Numbered from the stretch's first letter, positions 42,848 through 52,728 are shown. The stretch is DNA of 64,000 nt from an uncultured Clostridium sp. (GCA_900538475.1 UPYT01000017.1:14634-78633); one strand, 5' to 3'. A program made the numbers and translations. Notes: generated by a model not told the origin, from the letters alone.

Positions 42848-45781
42848 ATGAATCAACTGGAAAAAGTGAAGGCGCTGGATGCCTATGAGGTAAAGGAGTG
42901 GAAAACTCTGAAAGAAACCCGGTCAGAAGGAATTGTGCTGCGTCATAAAAAGACAGGTGCAAAGCTGTTTCTTCTGTCCAATGATGATGAAAACAAGGTA
43001 TTTTGCATCGGCTTTCGGACACCGCCGGATGACGATACGGGACTGCCCCATATTCTGGAGCACAGTGTTCTCTGCGGTTCGGAAAAGTTCCCGCTGAAGG
43101 ATCCCTTTGTAGAGTTGGTCAAGGGTTCCCTTAATACTTTTTTAAACGCCATGACCTATCCGGACAAAACGGTATATCCTGTGGCAAGCTGTAATGATAA
43201 GGATTTTCAGAATTTGATGGATGTGTATATGGATGCGGTTTTCCATCCGAATATCTATAAGGAGGAAAAGATTTTCCGCCAGGAGGGCTGGCATTATGAG
43301 CTGGAATCGGAAGAAAGCCCGCTGATTTACAATGGCGTGGTTTACAATGAGATGAAGGGAGCCTATTCCTCTCCGGAAAGTCTGCTGGACAGCTGTACAC
43401 AGAAGACCCTGTTTCCAGACAACTGCTACGGAAAGAATTCGGGAGGTGATCCGGCCTTTATCCCACAGCTGACCTACGAAAAATTCCTGAATTTCCATAA
43501 AACCTATTATCATCCGTCCAACAGCTATATTTATCTGTACGGAGATATGGATATGGCAGAAAAGCTGGAATGGCTGGATCGGGAATATCTTTGCCACTAT
43601 GAGGAGCGCCCGGTGGATTCCTCTATCCCGGAGCAGAAGGCCTTTGCAGAGCCGATTGAAAAGGAATTTCATTATTCTATTACAGAGGGAGAGGACGATA
43701 CAAACGCCACCTACCTTTCCGTAAATACGGTTGTGGGAACGGATCTGGATCCGGTTCTGTACCTGGCATTTCAGATTCTGGAATATACGCTTTTGGATGC
43801 GCCGGGAGCACCGATTAAGCAGGCCCTGATTGATGCGGGTATTGGAAAGGATGTGCTGGGAGGATACGAAAGCGGAATTCTTCAGCCCTATTTCAGTGTG
43901 ATTGCCAAGGATGCCAGACGGGATCAGAAAGGGGAATTCCTGTCTGTCGTAAAGGGAACTCTGCGGAAGCTGGCTGACCAGGGAATCAACAAAAAAAGCC
44001 TTTTAGCTGGTCTCAACTACTATGAATTCAAATATCGGGAAGCAGATTATGGCAATGCCCCCAAGGGACTGATGTTTGGTCTGCAGTGTCTGGACAGCTG
44101 GCTGTATGACGGAGATCCCATGATGCACCTGGCTTATGAGGACACCTTTACCTATTTGAAGAAGGCAGTGGAGGAGGGATATTTTGAAAACCTGATCCGG
44201 GAGTATCTTCTGGACAATCCCTTTGAGGCTGTTGTGATTGTCAGCCCTGAAAAGAATCTGACAGCAAAAGAGGATGAAAGGCTGGCAGGAAAGCTGGCGG
44301 AATACAAAGCTTCTCTGACACAGGAACAGTTAGGAAAACTGGTGGAGGATACCAGGGAGCTGAAGCTTTATCAGGATACGCCTTCCACTCCGGAGATTCT
44401 GGCCAAAATTCCGCTGTTAAGCCGGGAGGACATTGAGAGAAAGGCAGAGACCTTTTCCTGGACAGAAAAGAGGGAGGATGGAATTTTGGTTCTCCACCAC
44501 AATTTCTTCACATCAGGAATTGGTTATCTGAAGGTGCTGTTTCGGACAGATGCTGTGCCGCAGGAGGATCTGCCATATGTGGGACTTCTGAAGTCCGTTC
44601 TGGGAAGCGTGGATACGGAGCGCTATGGTTATTCCGATTTAACCAGTGAGATTCATTTAAACAGCGGCGGTCTTGATTTTGCAGTAACCTCTTTTGCAAA
44701 CCTGGAGGAGCCGGAGCATTTTACAGGGGCATTTGTTGCCAGTATCCGGGTATTGTATGATCGGCTGGATTTTGGATTTGGCATGATAGAAGAAATTTTG
44801 AATCACTCTGTTTTTACAGATGAAAAACGTTTGGGTGAGGTGATTGGAGAAACTAGATCCAGGGCGCGGATGCGTCTGGAAAATGCCGGTCACAGTACGG
44901 CTGTTTCCCGGGCAACCTCTTATTTCTCACCGACGGCCTACTACAATGAATTGACCGGAGGAACGGCTTATTACCATTTCCTGGAGCAGCTGGAAAAGAA
45001 CTACGATTCCCAGAAAAATGCCGTTGCTGCAAAGCTTAAGGAGGTAGCTGCAAAGCTGTTTACCCGTTCCAATATGATGATCAGCTATACAGCAGATGAT
45101 ACAGGCTATGAGGCGCTGCCGCGTACTGTGACACTGTTAAGTCAGAAGATGCCTGAGGGAAGCGGAGAGCGTTATCCCTTTGTTCATCCTGTGGAGAATA
45201 AAAACGAGGGTCTGAAAACCTCTTCCCAGGTCAATTATGTGGCCCGGTGCGGTAATTTCCGCAGTAAGGGCTTTGCATATACCGGTGCTCTGAAGATTCT
45301 GCAGGTGATTTTAAGCTATGATTATCTGTGGCTGAATCTGAGAGTCAAGGGCGGCGCTTATGGCTGCATGAGCGGCTTTGGCCGTTCCGGCGAGGGCTAC
45401 CTTGTTTCCTATCGGGATCCTGGCATGAAGGAAACCAATGAAATATATGAGGGAATTCCGGCTTATCTGGAGGCCTTTGATCCAGATGAGCGGGATATGA
45501 CCAAATATGTGATTGGTACTATCAGCGGCATGGATACGCCTCTGACACCTTCTGCCCGGGGCGCAAGAGGCCTTTCTGCCTACCTGTCCGGAGTGACAGA
45601 GGAAATGATGCAGAAGGAGCGGGATCAGGTTCTGGATGCAGACCGGGATGATATTCGGGCGCTGGCTGGACAGGTACGGGCAATTCTGGAAACAGGAAGT
45701 CTCTGCGTGGTTGGAAATGAGGAAAAAATAGAAGCAAACCGCGGAATGTTCGGTGAGGTTTCAAATCTTACGAGAGGATAA
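42848..45781 (+). CDS. Insulinase-family zinc peptidase (M16C, presequence-protease-like)
   Basis: A 977-residue M16C peptidase. The inverted zinc motif is in GLPHILEHSVLCGSEKFP (HxxEH, near residue 62), with the downstream Glu in YNGVVYNEMKGAYSSPESLL. Four insulinase-like halves form the peptide-digesting chamber. The central M16C-associated domain lies around residues 460-700. The C-terminal part ends SRGARGLSAYLSGVTEEM-like with the usual helix. No signal peptide is present, so it is probably cytosolic and degrades oligopeptides. era follows immediately. Confidence 0.93.
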   Translation: MNQLEKVKALDAYEVKEWKTLKETRSEGIVLRHKKTGAKLFLLSNDDENKVFCIGFRTPPDDDTGLPHILEHSVLCGSEKFPLKDPFVELVKGSLNTFLNAMTYPDKTVYPVASCNDKDFQNLMDVYMDAVFHPNIYKEEKIFRQEGWHYELESEESPLIYNGVVYNEMKGAYSSPESLLDSCTQKTLFPDNCYGKNSGGDPAFIPQLTYEKFLNFHKTYYHPSNSYIYLYGDMDMAEKLEWLDREYLCHYEERPVDSSIPEQKAFAEPIEKEFHYSITEGEDDTNATYLSVNTVVGTDLDPVLYLAFQILEYTLLDAPGAPIKQALIDAGIGKDVLGGYESGILQPYFSVIAKDARRDQKGEFLSVVKGTLRKLADQGINKKSLLAGLNYYEFKYREADYGNAPKGLMFGLQCLDSWLYDGDPMMHLAYEDTFTYLKKAVEEGYFENLIREYLLDNPFEAVVIVSPEKNLTAKEDERLAGKLAEYKASLTQEQLGKLVEDTRELKLYQDTPSTPEILAKIPLLSREDIERKAETFSWTEKREDGILVLHHNFFTSGIGYLKVLFRTDAVPQEDLPYVGLLKSVLGSVDTERYGYSDLTSEIHLNSGGLDFAVTSFANLEEPEHFTGAFVASIRVLYDRLDFGFGMIEEILNHSVFTDEKRLGEVIGETRSRARMRLENAGHSTAVSRATSYFSPTAYYNELTGGTAYYHFLEQLEKNYDSQKNAVAAKLKEVAAKLFTRSNMMISYTADDTGYEALPRTVTLLSQKMPEGSGERYPFVHPVENKNEGLKTSSQVNYVARCGNFRSKGFAYTGALKILQVILSYDYLWLNLRVKGGAYGCMSGFGRSGEGYLVSYRDPGMKETNEIYEGIPAYLEAFDPDERDMTKYVIGTISGMDTPLTPSARGARGLSAYLSGVTEEMMQKERDQVLDADRDDIRALAGQVRAILETGSLCVVGNEEKIEANRGMFGEVSNLTRG

Positions 45782-45787
45782 ATGCGC

Positions 45788-46789
45788 ATGGCAAAGAAAG
45801 CAGGAACACTTGATATAGAAAAGCTGATGGCGGAGCTGAATCCGGAAAAGACAGCAAAGGAAAACAGCGGAGAGGCGGCTTCCACGGCTCCGGTTCAGAA
45901 AAAATCAGGCTTTGTGACCTTGATTGGACGTCCCAATGTGGGAAAATCCACTCTGATGAACCATCTGATCGGGCAGAAGATCGCCATTACGTCTCAGAAG
46001 CCACAGACTACCAGAAACAGAATTCAGACTGTGTATACGGATGAAAGGGGACAGATTATTTTTCTGGACACACCCGGTATCCACAAGGCCAAAAACAAGC
46101 TGGGCGAGTATATGGTCAATGTGGCAGAGCATACCCTGAAGGAGGTAGATGTGATTTTGTGGCTGGTAGAGCCCACGACCTTTATCGGGGCTGGAGAGCG
46201 CCACATTGCAGAGCAGCTGAATCAGGTAAAGACACCGGTGATTCTGGTTATCAATAAGATTGATACTTTAAAGGATCAAAAGGAAATTGCCACCTACATT
46301 CAGGCATATAAGGATGTATGTCAGTTTGCGGAGATTGTTCCGGTTTCTGCTCTGAGAAAGCGGAATACGGATCTTCTTACAGAGCTGATTTTTAAATATC
46401 TGCCTTACGGGCCTATGTTTTATGACGAAGATACAGTAACAGATCAGCCCATGCGTCAGATTGCAGCAGAGCTGATCCGTGAAAAAGCGCTTCGTCTTCT
46501 GGATGAGGAAATCCCTCATGGAATTGCAGTTACCATTGAGCGGATGAGCGAGCGTCCCAACGGCATGATTGATATTGATGCCACCATCGTCTGCGAGAGG
46601 GATTCTCATAAAGGAATTGTCATTGGAAAGGGCGGCGCCATGCTGAAGAAAATCGGCAGCACAGCCCGGAGAGAAATTGAAGCCATGATGGAAACAAAGG
46701 TGAATCTCCAGCTGTGGGTCAAGGTTCGCAAGGAATGGCGGGACAGTGAAATTCTGATGAAAAACTACGGATATAATCCAAAGGAGTAG
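45788..46789 (+). CDS. era: GTPase Era
   Basis: A 333-residue ribosome-assembly GTPase binding 16S rRNA. After a 38-residue extension, G1 is GRPNVGKSTLMN, G2 TTRN, G3 DTPGIHK, G4 NKID (near residue 155) and G5 SAL. The KH domain carries the signature GIVIGKGGAMLKKIG near 280. The ATG at 45788 has a better-spaced AGAGGA than the one at 45782, which would add two residues. It is followed by recO, the usual Bacillota order. Confidence 0.95.
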   Translation: MAKKAGTLDIEKLMAELNPEKTAKENSGEAASTAPVQKKSGFVTLIGRPNVGKSTLMNHLIGQKIAITSQKPQTTRNRIQTVYTDERGQIIFLDTPGIHKAKNKLGEYMVNVAEHTLKEVDVILWLVEPTTFIGAGERHIAEQLNQVKTPVILVINKIDTLKDQKEIATYIQAYKDVCQFAEIVPVSALRKRNTDLLTELIFKYLPYGPMFYDEDTVTDQPMRQIAAELIREKALRLLDEEIPHGIAVTIERMSERPNGMIDIDATIVCERDSHKGIVIGKGGAMLKKIGSTARREIEAMMETKVNLQLWVKVRKEWRDSEILMKNYGYNPKE

Positions 46790-46795
46790 AGAACG

Positions 46796-47440
46796 GTGAG
46801 GAAAACGGCAAATCTGACCGGAATGGTATTAAAGGCCACTCCTTCTGGAGAATATGACAGGCGTTTGGTGATTCTCACACGGGAACGGGGAAAAATCACA
46901 GCCTTTGCCAGAGGCGCGAAAAGGCCGGGGAACCAGCTGATGGCAGTAAGCCGTCCCTTTGTTTTCGGTCAGTTCCGCCTGTTTGAGGGGCGGGAGGCTT
47001 ACAGTCTTCAGGGAGCAGAGATTTCCAATTATTTTACAGAGCTTTCCCAGGATGTGGAATCAGCCTGTTATGGCTCCTATTTTCTGGAGTTTGCCGATTA
47101 TTACAGCCGGGAAAATATGGATGCAGGGGAGCTGCTTCTGCTTTTGTATCAGTCTCTTCGGGCGCTGTTAAAGCCGTCTCTTCCCAACAGTCTGGTTCAG
47201 CTGGTTTTTGAACTTCGGGCCATGACAATAAGCGGCGAGTATACGGAGCATCCGCCCTGTCAGGTCAGCGATTCCGCGGCCTATGCATGGGAATATATCA
47301 TTTTCTCCCCTTTGGAAAGTCTTTATACGTTTGTGCTGACACCAGAGGTGCAAAAGGAGCTGAAGTTCTGCGTAGACAGAAACAAAAAGCGGTTTATTGA
47401 CCGTTCCTTCCACTCCCTGGAGATTTTGGAGATGATGTAA
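46796..47440 (+). CDS. recO: DNA repair protein RecO
   Basis: A 214-residue RecO, which promotes RecA loading and strand annealing in recombinational repair. The N-terminal OB fold reads LTGMVLKATPSGEYDRRLVILTRERGKITAFARGAKRPGNQLMA, then PFVFGQFRLFEGREAYSLQGAEI. The C-terminal helical domain is shorter than in many homologues (240-250 residues), with only a remnant of the zinc region. The start is GTG at 46796, 6 bp after era. Confidence 0.92.
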   Translation: MRKTANLTGMVLKATPSGEYDRRLVILTRERGKITAFARGAKRPGNQLMAVSRPFVFGQFRLFEGREAYSLQGAEISNYFTELSQDVESACYGSYFLEFADYYSRENMDAGELLLLLYQSLRALLKPSLPNSLVQLVFELRAMTISGEYTEHPPCQVSDSAAYAWEYIIFSPLESLYTFVLTPEVQKELKFCVDRNKKRFIDRSFHSLEILEMM

Positions 47441-47486
47441 TGCAGCTGCCTGGAGCATGATTTGTCCGGACTGATGGGGCAGAACC

Positions 47487-47520
47487 GTTACTGTTTACTG
47501 GCTTTCCAGTGAACAGTAAC
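47487..47520. repeat. Inverted repeat between recO and the lipoprotein gene
   Basis: GTTACTGTTTACTGG (47487-47501) and CCAGTGAACAGTAAC (47506-47520) form a 15-bp stem with one G-T wobble and a CTTT loop. AGAACCGTTACTG on the left resembles the GTAACnGTTCAG repeats seen elsewhere. Confidence 0.65.
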
Positions 47521-47559
47521 GCAGAACTGGCGAGAAACACAGGAATTTTTCTGCAGGTA

Positions 47560-47588
47560 TTGAAAATATTATCATTTACGGGTATAAT
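47560..47588 (+). promoter_or_regulatory. Promoter for the lipoprotein gene
   Basis: TTGAAA (47560-47565), a 17-bp spacer and a perfect TATAAT (47583-47588), 50 bp before the ATG at 47638. Confidence 0.75.
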
Positions 47589-47637
47589 CCTAAATATCTG
47601 TGCGCTGGAAAGCGCTGGAGGATTCAGGAGGATAGTT

Positions 47638-48291
47638 ATGAAAAAGAACTGTGCTGTGCTGACAGCGGCAGCTCTTTCCTGTGCGGTTCTGGCCGGATGC
47701 GGACAGAAGCAGGAGGGAACCTGGAATGCCAACGAAAACAGCATCTATGTGACAAAGGAACTGGCTGTGGAAAGCGCCATGGTCTATACTTCCGATAAGC
47801 CCAATGAGCTTTACACGGTGGAGGGGCTGTCTTCTTATGTGGAGGAGGCTGTGACTTCTTACAATACAGAGCACGGAGGAGCGGCGGCTTTTGAAAATGA
47901 AAAGGATCAGGAAAAGCTTCCCGCGGCGCTGAAAAGCTGCAGTCTGGAGGGACAGACTGGAAAGCTGGTTTTTGAGTATGCATCTGCAGATGATTTTGTA
48001 AATTTTTCAACAGAAAATGGAGATAATACCCACTCCATTACTGGTCTTTCCGTGGGGACGGCAGCAGAGCTGGCCGGAGAGCTGGAAGGCATGACCTTTC
48101 TCACAGCAGCCGGAAAGGATGCAGAACTTGCTTCTGTAACCGGTGAAAGCAAAAACAAGGCTGTGATTGTAGAGGGAGCTGGCACTGTTTATGTAGAGGG
48201 CGGCGTTGCCTTTGTGACAGAAGGTGTTCGGGTGAAGGCCAGTAATGCGGTGATTACATCTGAGGGAACCAACTGCATCGTATTTCAGTAG
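47638..48291 (+). CDS. Lipoprotein of unknown function
   Basis: A 217-residue lipoprotein. The signal MKKNCAVLTAAALSCAVLAGCG has lipobox LAGC. The mature part includes NSIYVTKELAVESAMVYTS, a helical stretch with VEEAVTSYNTEHGG and a beta-rich C-terminus (KNKAVIVEGAGTVYVEGGVAFVTEGVRVKAS). I do not recognise a named family, though the composition is like other extracytoplasmic Lachnospiraceae lipoproteins. The start is fixed by CAGGAGGATAGTT; the longer frame from 47509 runs through the inverted repeat and promoter. Confidence 0.8.
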   Translation: MKKNCAVLTAAALSCAVLAGCGQKQEGTWNANENSIYVTKELAVESAMVYTSDKPNELYTVEGLSSYVEEAVTSYNTEHGGAAAFENEKDQEKLPAALKSCSLEGQTGKLVFEYASADDFVNFSTENGDNTHSITGLSVGTAAELAGELEGMTFLTAAGKDAELASVTGESKNKAVIVEGAGTVYVEGGVAFVTEGVRVKASNAVITSEGTNCIVFQ

Positions 48292-48405
48292 AAGGGTTTC
48301 AGGAAATAGAAAGATACCAGGGGACAAAGGACAGAGTTCCGATTTATTGGAGAGCGGTATTCTGGTTCGGCCCCCAACATCATATAAAAAGAGAGGATAT
48401 CTGAG

Positions 48406-49794
48406 ATGGAAAAGACAATGGAAAAAATTGTAGCACTGGCAAAAAGCAGAGGCTTCGTATATCCCGGCTCCGAGATTTACGGCGGTCTTGCCAACACCTG
48501 GGATTATGGTAATCTTGGTGTAGAGCTGAAAAACAATGTAAAGAAAGCATGGTGGCAGAAATTTGTTCAGGAAAGCCCCTACAACGTAGGTGTTGACTGT
48601 GCGATTCTGATGAATTCCCAGACCTGGGTTGCTTCTGGTCATCTGGGCGGCTTTTCCGATCCCCTGATGGACTGTAAGGCATGTAAGGAGCGTTTCCGCG
48701 CTGACAAGCTGATCGAAGACTACCTGGCAGAGAACCATATCGAGATTGAAGGTTCTGTAGACGCCTGGTCTCAGGAAGAGATGAAGAACTTTATTGAAGA
48801 GAAAAATATCTGCTGTCCTACCTGCGGAAAGCATGATTTCACAGATATCCGTCAGTTTAACCTGATGTTCAAGACCTTCCAGGGCGTTACTGAGGATGCA
48901 AAGAACACGGTTTATTTAAGACCGGAGACTGCTCAGGGTATTTTTGTAAACTTCAAGAACGTACAGCGTACCTCCAGAAAGAAAGTTCCCTTTGGTATCG
49001 GTCAGATTGGTAAATCCTTCCGTAACGAGATTACTCCCGGAAACTTTACCTTCCGTACCCGTGAGTTTGAGCAGATGGAGCTGGAGTTCTTCTGTAAGCC
49101 GGGCACTGATCTGGAGTGGTTCCAGTACTGGAGAGGCTTCTGCCGTGACTGGCTGCTGGCTCTGGGCATTAAGGAAGACGAGATGCGTCTTCGCGATCAT
49201 TCTCCGGAGGAGCTGTGCTTCTACAGTAAGGGAACAACGGATATCGAGTTCTTATTCCCGTTCGGATGGGGCGAGCTGTGGGGGATTGCAGACAGAACCG
49301 ACTACGACCTGACCCAGCATCAGAACGTTTCCGGCGAGGATATGTCCTATTTTGACGATGAGGCAAAGGAAAAATACATTCCTTATGTAGTAGAGCCGTC
49401 TCTGGGCGCAGACCGTGTAACTCTGGCATTCCTGTGCGCTGCATACGATGAGGAAGAGTTAGAGGGCGGCGATGTTCGTACTGTTCTTCACTTCCATCCG
49501 GCTCTGGCACCGGTGAAGGTAGGTATCCTTCCGCTGTCCAAGAAGCTGAATGAGGGCGCTGAGAAGGTATACGCTGAGCTGTCCAAATACTACAACTGTG
49601 AGTTCGATGACAGAGGCAATATCGGTAAGCGTTACAGAAGACAGGATGAGATTGGTACTCCTTTCTGTGTTACCTATGACTTTGACTCTGAGACAGACGG
49701 CGCAGTAACTGTTCGTGACCGCGATACCATGGAGCAGGTTCGCGTTCCGATTGCAGAGCTGAAGAATTACTTTGAGGATAAGTTCCGTTTTTAA
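48406..49794 (+). CDS. glyQS: Glycyl-tRNA synthetase (alpha2 type)
   Basis: A 462-residue class II synthetase charging tRNA-Gly, of the single-chain homodimeric form. Motif 1 lies around [29 protein letters not shown]. Other motifs are [17 protein letters not shown], motif 2 [28 protein letters not shown], and motif 3 with [16 protein letters not shown]. The C-terminal anticodon-binding domain begins near residue 355 ([12 protein letters not shown]). Codon use is strongly biased, as in other highly expressed genes here. No T-box is apparent upstream. Confidence 0.96.
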   Translation: MEKTMEKIVALAKSRGFVYPGSEIYGGLANTWDYGNLGVELKNNVKKAWWQKFVQESPYNVGVDCAILMNSQTWVASGHLGGFSDPLMDCKACKERFRADKLIEDYLAENHIEIEGSVDAWSQEEMKNFIEEKNICCPTCGKHDFTDIRQFNLMFKTFQGVTEDAKNTVYLRPETAQGIFVNFKNVQRTSRKKVPFGIGQIGKSFRNEITPGNFTFRTREFEQMELEFFCKPGTDLEWFQYWRGFCRDWLLALGIKEDEMRLRDHSPEELCFYSKGTTDIEFLFPFGWGELWGIADRTDYDLTQHQNVSGEDMSYFDDEAKEKYIPYVVEPSLGADRVTLAFLCAAYDEEELEGGDVRTVLHFHPALAPVKVGILPLSKKLNEGAEKVYAELSKYYNCEFDDRGNIGKRYRRQDEIGTPFCVTYDFDSETDGAVTVRDRDTMEQVRVPIAELKNYFEDKFRF

Positions 49795-49832
49795 GATGAA
49801 ATTGAACAGTTACGAATATGTAAATATAAAGA

Positions 49833-49871
49833 ACCGCTGCGGCATAGATGTGAGATCTGTGCTGCAGCGGT
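49833..49871 (+). terminator. Hairpin terminator after glyQS
   Basis: ACCGCTGC (49833-49840) pairs with GCAGCGGT (49864-49871), extended inward by CATAGAT/ATCTGTG. The following T-rich stretch is interrupted (TTTCGGTATTTT). Confidence 0.7.
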
Positions 49872-49880
49872 TTCGGTATT

Positions 49881-50288
49881 TTAAAGCAGCTCCCGAACCT
49901 GCTCGATAACGCGGTGAATGATTTCGTTCATAGACAGATTTTCGCAGCCGGCCACGTGGTGATTGCACCGGTTTACCGGCATGAGAATCTGGCTGGCCTG
50001 ACTGCGCCCTATAGCTGTCGCCATGGCAGGGGTTACCTCTCCGAAAAGTGAATCTGCAATTACAATTCCAATAGGCCCAATAATAATATCAGAATCCCGT
50101 GCTGCTACAAGCACGGGGTTTTCTCCTGTTGCGCCATAATCAGCTCCCGCCTTCAGCATGGATGCTGTGGCTATGCTGTTGGTGCCGATGGCAAGCAGCT
50201 CCTGTTCTGGAAATTCCCGTTTGAGATGTTCGATCAGGGCTTTTCCCATGCGTCCACCTTGTCCGTCAATAATAGTAATTTTTTTCAT
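49881..50288 (-). CDS. DUF3842 protein
   Basis: A 135-residue protein of the DUF3842 family, widespread in Clostridia and of unknown function. It starts MKKITIIDGQGGRMGKALIEHLK, a Rossmann-like nucleotide-binding pattern. Conserved blocks are ATASMLKAGADYGATGENPVLVAARDSDIIIGPIGIVIADSLFGEVTPAMATAIGRS and MPVNRCNHHVAG. The Cys-Asn-His-His run could bind metal. It is monocistronic and convergent with glyQS. Confidence 0.87.
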   Translation of the reverse strand: MKKITIIDGQGGRMGKALIEHLKREFPEQELLAIGTNSIATASMLKAGADYGATGENPVLVAARDSDIIIGPIGIVIADSLFGEVTPAMATAIGRSQASQILMPVNRCNHHVAGCENLSMNEIIHRVIEQVRELL

Positions 50289-50318
50289 GATTCGCTGTCC
50301 TTTATGCTGTAATTTTTG

Positions 50319-50374
50319 GTAACCGTTCAGTCCAGCGAAGCTTCAGATAGGAACATACATGGCTGAACGGTTAC
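50319..50374. repeat. Inverted repeat with GTAACCGTTCAG ends
   Basis: GTAACCGTTCAG (50319-50330) and CTGAACGGTTAC (50363-50374) are perfect 12-bp arms around a 32-bp spacer, upstream of the antiporter. The ends match the outer ends of the 26166-26330 element and the single motif at 30050-30061. Confidence 0.75.
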
Positions 50375-50410
50375 GAATTTCCAACAATTGTATCATATAA
50401 ACAGAAGTTT

Positions 50411-50419
50411 TGCTATAAT
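50411..50419 (+). promoter_or_regulatory. Extended -10 promoter for the antiporter
   Basis: TGCTATAAT (TGnTATAAT, 50411-50419) lies 34 bp before the ATG; no good -35 is spaced correctly. Confidence 0.55.
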
Positions 50420-50452
50420 GAGATTAGGTTATACAACTAGGAGGAGATTTCC

Positions 50453-51649
50453 ATGCTTACATCTCTTGCACTTATTTTTCTTACCGGTCTTCTGATGGCG
50501 GCCCTGTGTCAGCAGATCCGGCTTCCCAGAATCATTGGCATGCTGGCTACGGGAATTGTTCTGGGGCCCTTTGTCCTGAATCTTCTGGATCCGCTGATTC
50601 TTTCTATTTCTGCGGATCTGCGGAAAATGGCTTTGATTATTATTCTTTTAAAGGCAGGTCTTTCCCTGAATCTGTCAGACTTAAAAAAAGTAGGACGTCC
50701 GGCGGTAATGATGGCTTTTGTGCCGGCAAGCTTTGAAATTCTGGCCTTTGTCCTGTTTGCTCCGGCGCTTCTTCCGGTGAATCGGATGGAGGCGGCGGTG
50801 ATGGGGGCTGTGCTTGCAGCCGTTTCTCCGGCTGTGGTAGTGCCCCGAATGGTTCAGCTGATGGAGTCAAAGTACGGAACAGAAAAAAGCATTCCGCAGA
50901 TGATTCTGGCGGGCGCATCCTGCGATGATATTTTTGTGATTGTCGTATTTACTACCTTTGTCAGTATGGCTCAGGGCGGACAGGCCAGAGTAACCGATTT
51001 TTTAAATATTCCAGTGTCGATTCTTCTGGGAATTCTCCTGGGAGCCGCAACAGGATGGCTGCTGGCTCTGTTTTTTGAAACAGCTTATGCCAGAAAGCAC
51101 TATGTGCGCAACAGCATGAAGGTGATTATTGTGCTGGGAACTTCTTTTCTTCTGGTGGCGGCAGAGGAGTGGTTGGAGGGAATTATCTCTGTTTCCGGAC
51201 TTCTGGCAGTGACCAGCATGGCCTGTGTTTTGAAAATGAAAAGCACGGCCTTTGTGTCGAAGCGCCTGTCGGAGAAATTCGGAAAGCTGTGGCTGGCGGC
51301 AGAGGTACTGCTTTTTGTCCTGGTTGGAGCTGCAGTCGATATCCGTTATACGCTGGAGGCGGGACTGGCAGCAGGGCTTATGATTGCGCTGGCCCTGGTA
51401 TTCCGCAGTGTGGGTGTGGCTCTCTGCATGGCTGGTACAAGTCTGAACCAAAAAGAGCGATTGTTTTGCGTCATTGCCTATTTGCCTAAGGCTACGGTTC
51501 AGGCGGCTATTGGATCAGTGCCTATGTCGCTGGGACTTCCCTGCGGAAAAATCGTTCTGTCGGTTGCTGTGCTGGCAATTTTGATTACGGCTCCTCTGGG
51601 AGCGCTGGGAATGGACGGAACCTATCGGCTTCTTTTAAAAAAGGAATAA
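50453..51649 (+). CDS. Cation:proton antiporter (CPA family)
   Basis: A 398-residue membrane protein with about 12-13 TM helices. The N-terminal IRLPRIIGMLATGIVLGPFVLNLLD is characteristic of Na+/H+ exchanger-like CPA proteins. GASCDDIFVIVVFTTF (near residue 153) has paired aspartates that could bind the cation. There is no TrkA-N or other regulatory domain at the C-terminus. Direction and ion are inferred from the family. GGAGGAGATTTCC precedes the ATG. Confidence 0.88.
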   Translation: MLTSLALIFLTGLLMAALCQQIRLPRIIGMLATGIVLGPFVLNLLDPLILSISADLRKMALIIILLKAGLSLNLSDLKKVGRPAVMMAFVPASFEILAFVLFAPALLPVNRMEAAVMGAVLAAVSPAVVVPRMVQLMESKYGTEKSIPQMILAGASCDDIFVIVVFTTFVSMAQGGQARVTDFLNIPVSILLGILLGAATGWLLALFFETAYARKHYVRNSMKVIIVLGTSFLLVAAEEWLEGIISVSGLLAVTSMACVLKMKSTAFVSKRLSEKFGKLWLAAEVLLFVLVGAAVDIRYTLEAGLAAGLMIALALVFRSVGVALCMAGTSLNQKERLFCVIAYLPKATVQAAIGSVPMSLGLPCGKIVLSVAVLAILITAPLGALGMDGTYRLLLKKE

Positions 51650-51923
51650 TCATTTTCAAATAATAATTTTGGGTTTTCGTTTTCCATGGAAAGAATATAA
51701 GGTATAATAGAAGTATCCGAGGCGTTATTTTTCCACGGGAATATTCTGAGGGAAAGTATAGAAGTATTTCACTGTGCTGAAATACAGCGCTGTAATACAG
51801 ACAGAGAAATATCGACAGAAGTAAAATATTCCCGGTTTTTGGGAAGAAGGAAAAATTCCTGCCCCCTTTGAGTTACAAAACTTGACAGAACAAAATTTGA
51901 TAAAACAAAAGGAGGAAATTCAA

Positions 51924-52475
51924 ATGGCAAAAGTGTATGCAATGATTGCGGACGGAACAGAAGAAGTGGAGTGTCTGGCAGTGGTGGACTTGCTGCGCCG
52001 CAGCAAGATTGACACAGTTTTAGTGGCGGCAAAGGAAGATAGAGAGGTTGTCACTTCTCACGGAATTCGAATTCAGGCGGATGCAGCCGTAGGTGAGGTG
52101 GACTTTTCAGATGCAGATGTGATTTTCCTGCCGGGAGGAATGCCAGGCTCCGTTCATCTTTCCCAGTGTGAACCCTTGATTCAGGCATTGAAGGCTCAGA
52201 ATCAGGCAGGAAAACGGATTGCAGCAATCTGTGCGGCTCCGGCAGTGGTTCTGGGACATCACGGCCTTCTGAGAGGAAAACGGGCCACCTGCTTCCCTGG
52301 TTTTGAGGAAGAGTTAAACGGAGCAATTGTGGTTGATCAGGGCGTGGTAACAGATGGGAATATTACAACTGCAAAGGGACTTGGCGTTGCCCTGGATCTG
52401 GGGCTGGAGCTGGTAAAGATTTTAATAGATGAAAAAACGGCAGATGATTTGAAAAAAACGATTCAGTACGCCTAA
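51924..52475 (+). CDS. DJ-1/PfpI-family protein
   Basis: A 183-residue DJ-1-like protein. It starts MAKVYAMIADGTEEVECLAVVDLLRRS (conserved Glu near residue 14-17), and the nucleophile elbow is AAICAAPAVVLGHHGLL with the reactive cysteine near 105. Members act as chaperones, deglycases or glyoxalases. The ATG at 51924 follows AAAGGAGGAAATTCAA; the longer frame from 51882 covers the leader. A TATAAT at 51703-51708 may be its -10. Confidence 0.9.
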   Translation: MAKVYAMIADGTEEVECLAVVDLLRRSKIDTVLVAAKEDREVVTSHGIRIQADAAVGEVDFSDADVIFLPGGMPGSVHLSQCEPLIQALKAQNQAGKRIAAICAAPAVVLGHHGLLRGKRATCFPGFEEELNGAIVVDQGVVTDGNITTAKGLGVALDLGLELVKILIDEKTADDLKKTIQYA

Positions 52476-52615
52476 GATGGACGTATGATCTGGCTGGAAG
52501 GAAAAGCTGAGGAAAAAGCAGAAGCGCGAGCGGTGAAGGCGCAAGGTAAATGAGGAAAGAAAAAAAGACAGGAAATCAAAAATGGGTAACAGCAGAATGA
52601 ATAAGAAAATAACTG

Positions 52616-52648
52616 TTCGCATATACGAATGAAAAATCTATATGCGAA
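52616..52648. repeat. Inverted repeat upstream of ppdK
   Basis: TTCGCATATA (52616-52625) and TATATGCGAA (52639-52648) are perfect 10-bp arms with a 13-bp spacer. There is no T-run, so it is more likely an operator or RNA hairpin than a terminator. The rest of 52476-52923 is purine-rich DJ-1 downstream sequence plus the ppdK promoter and leader; no gene is visible there. Confidence 0.6.
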
Positions 52649-52728
52649 AATGACAGAAATTGGAAGTGCTTACACCGAATTTTGCAGAAATTTGTACAAA
52701 ATTTTCCTGTTTTTTTAAAGAAAACTTC

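Noticed and set aside
48321..48362. Glycine-riboswitch-like strings (AAAGGACAGAG, GGAGAG) before glyQS
   Set aside because: The order and spacing do not build a full aptamer and only about 60 nt remain before the ATG; no T-box core is present either. Probably chance.
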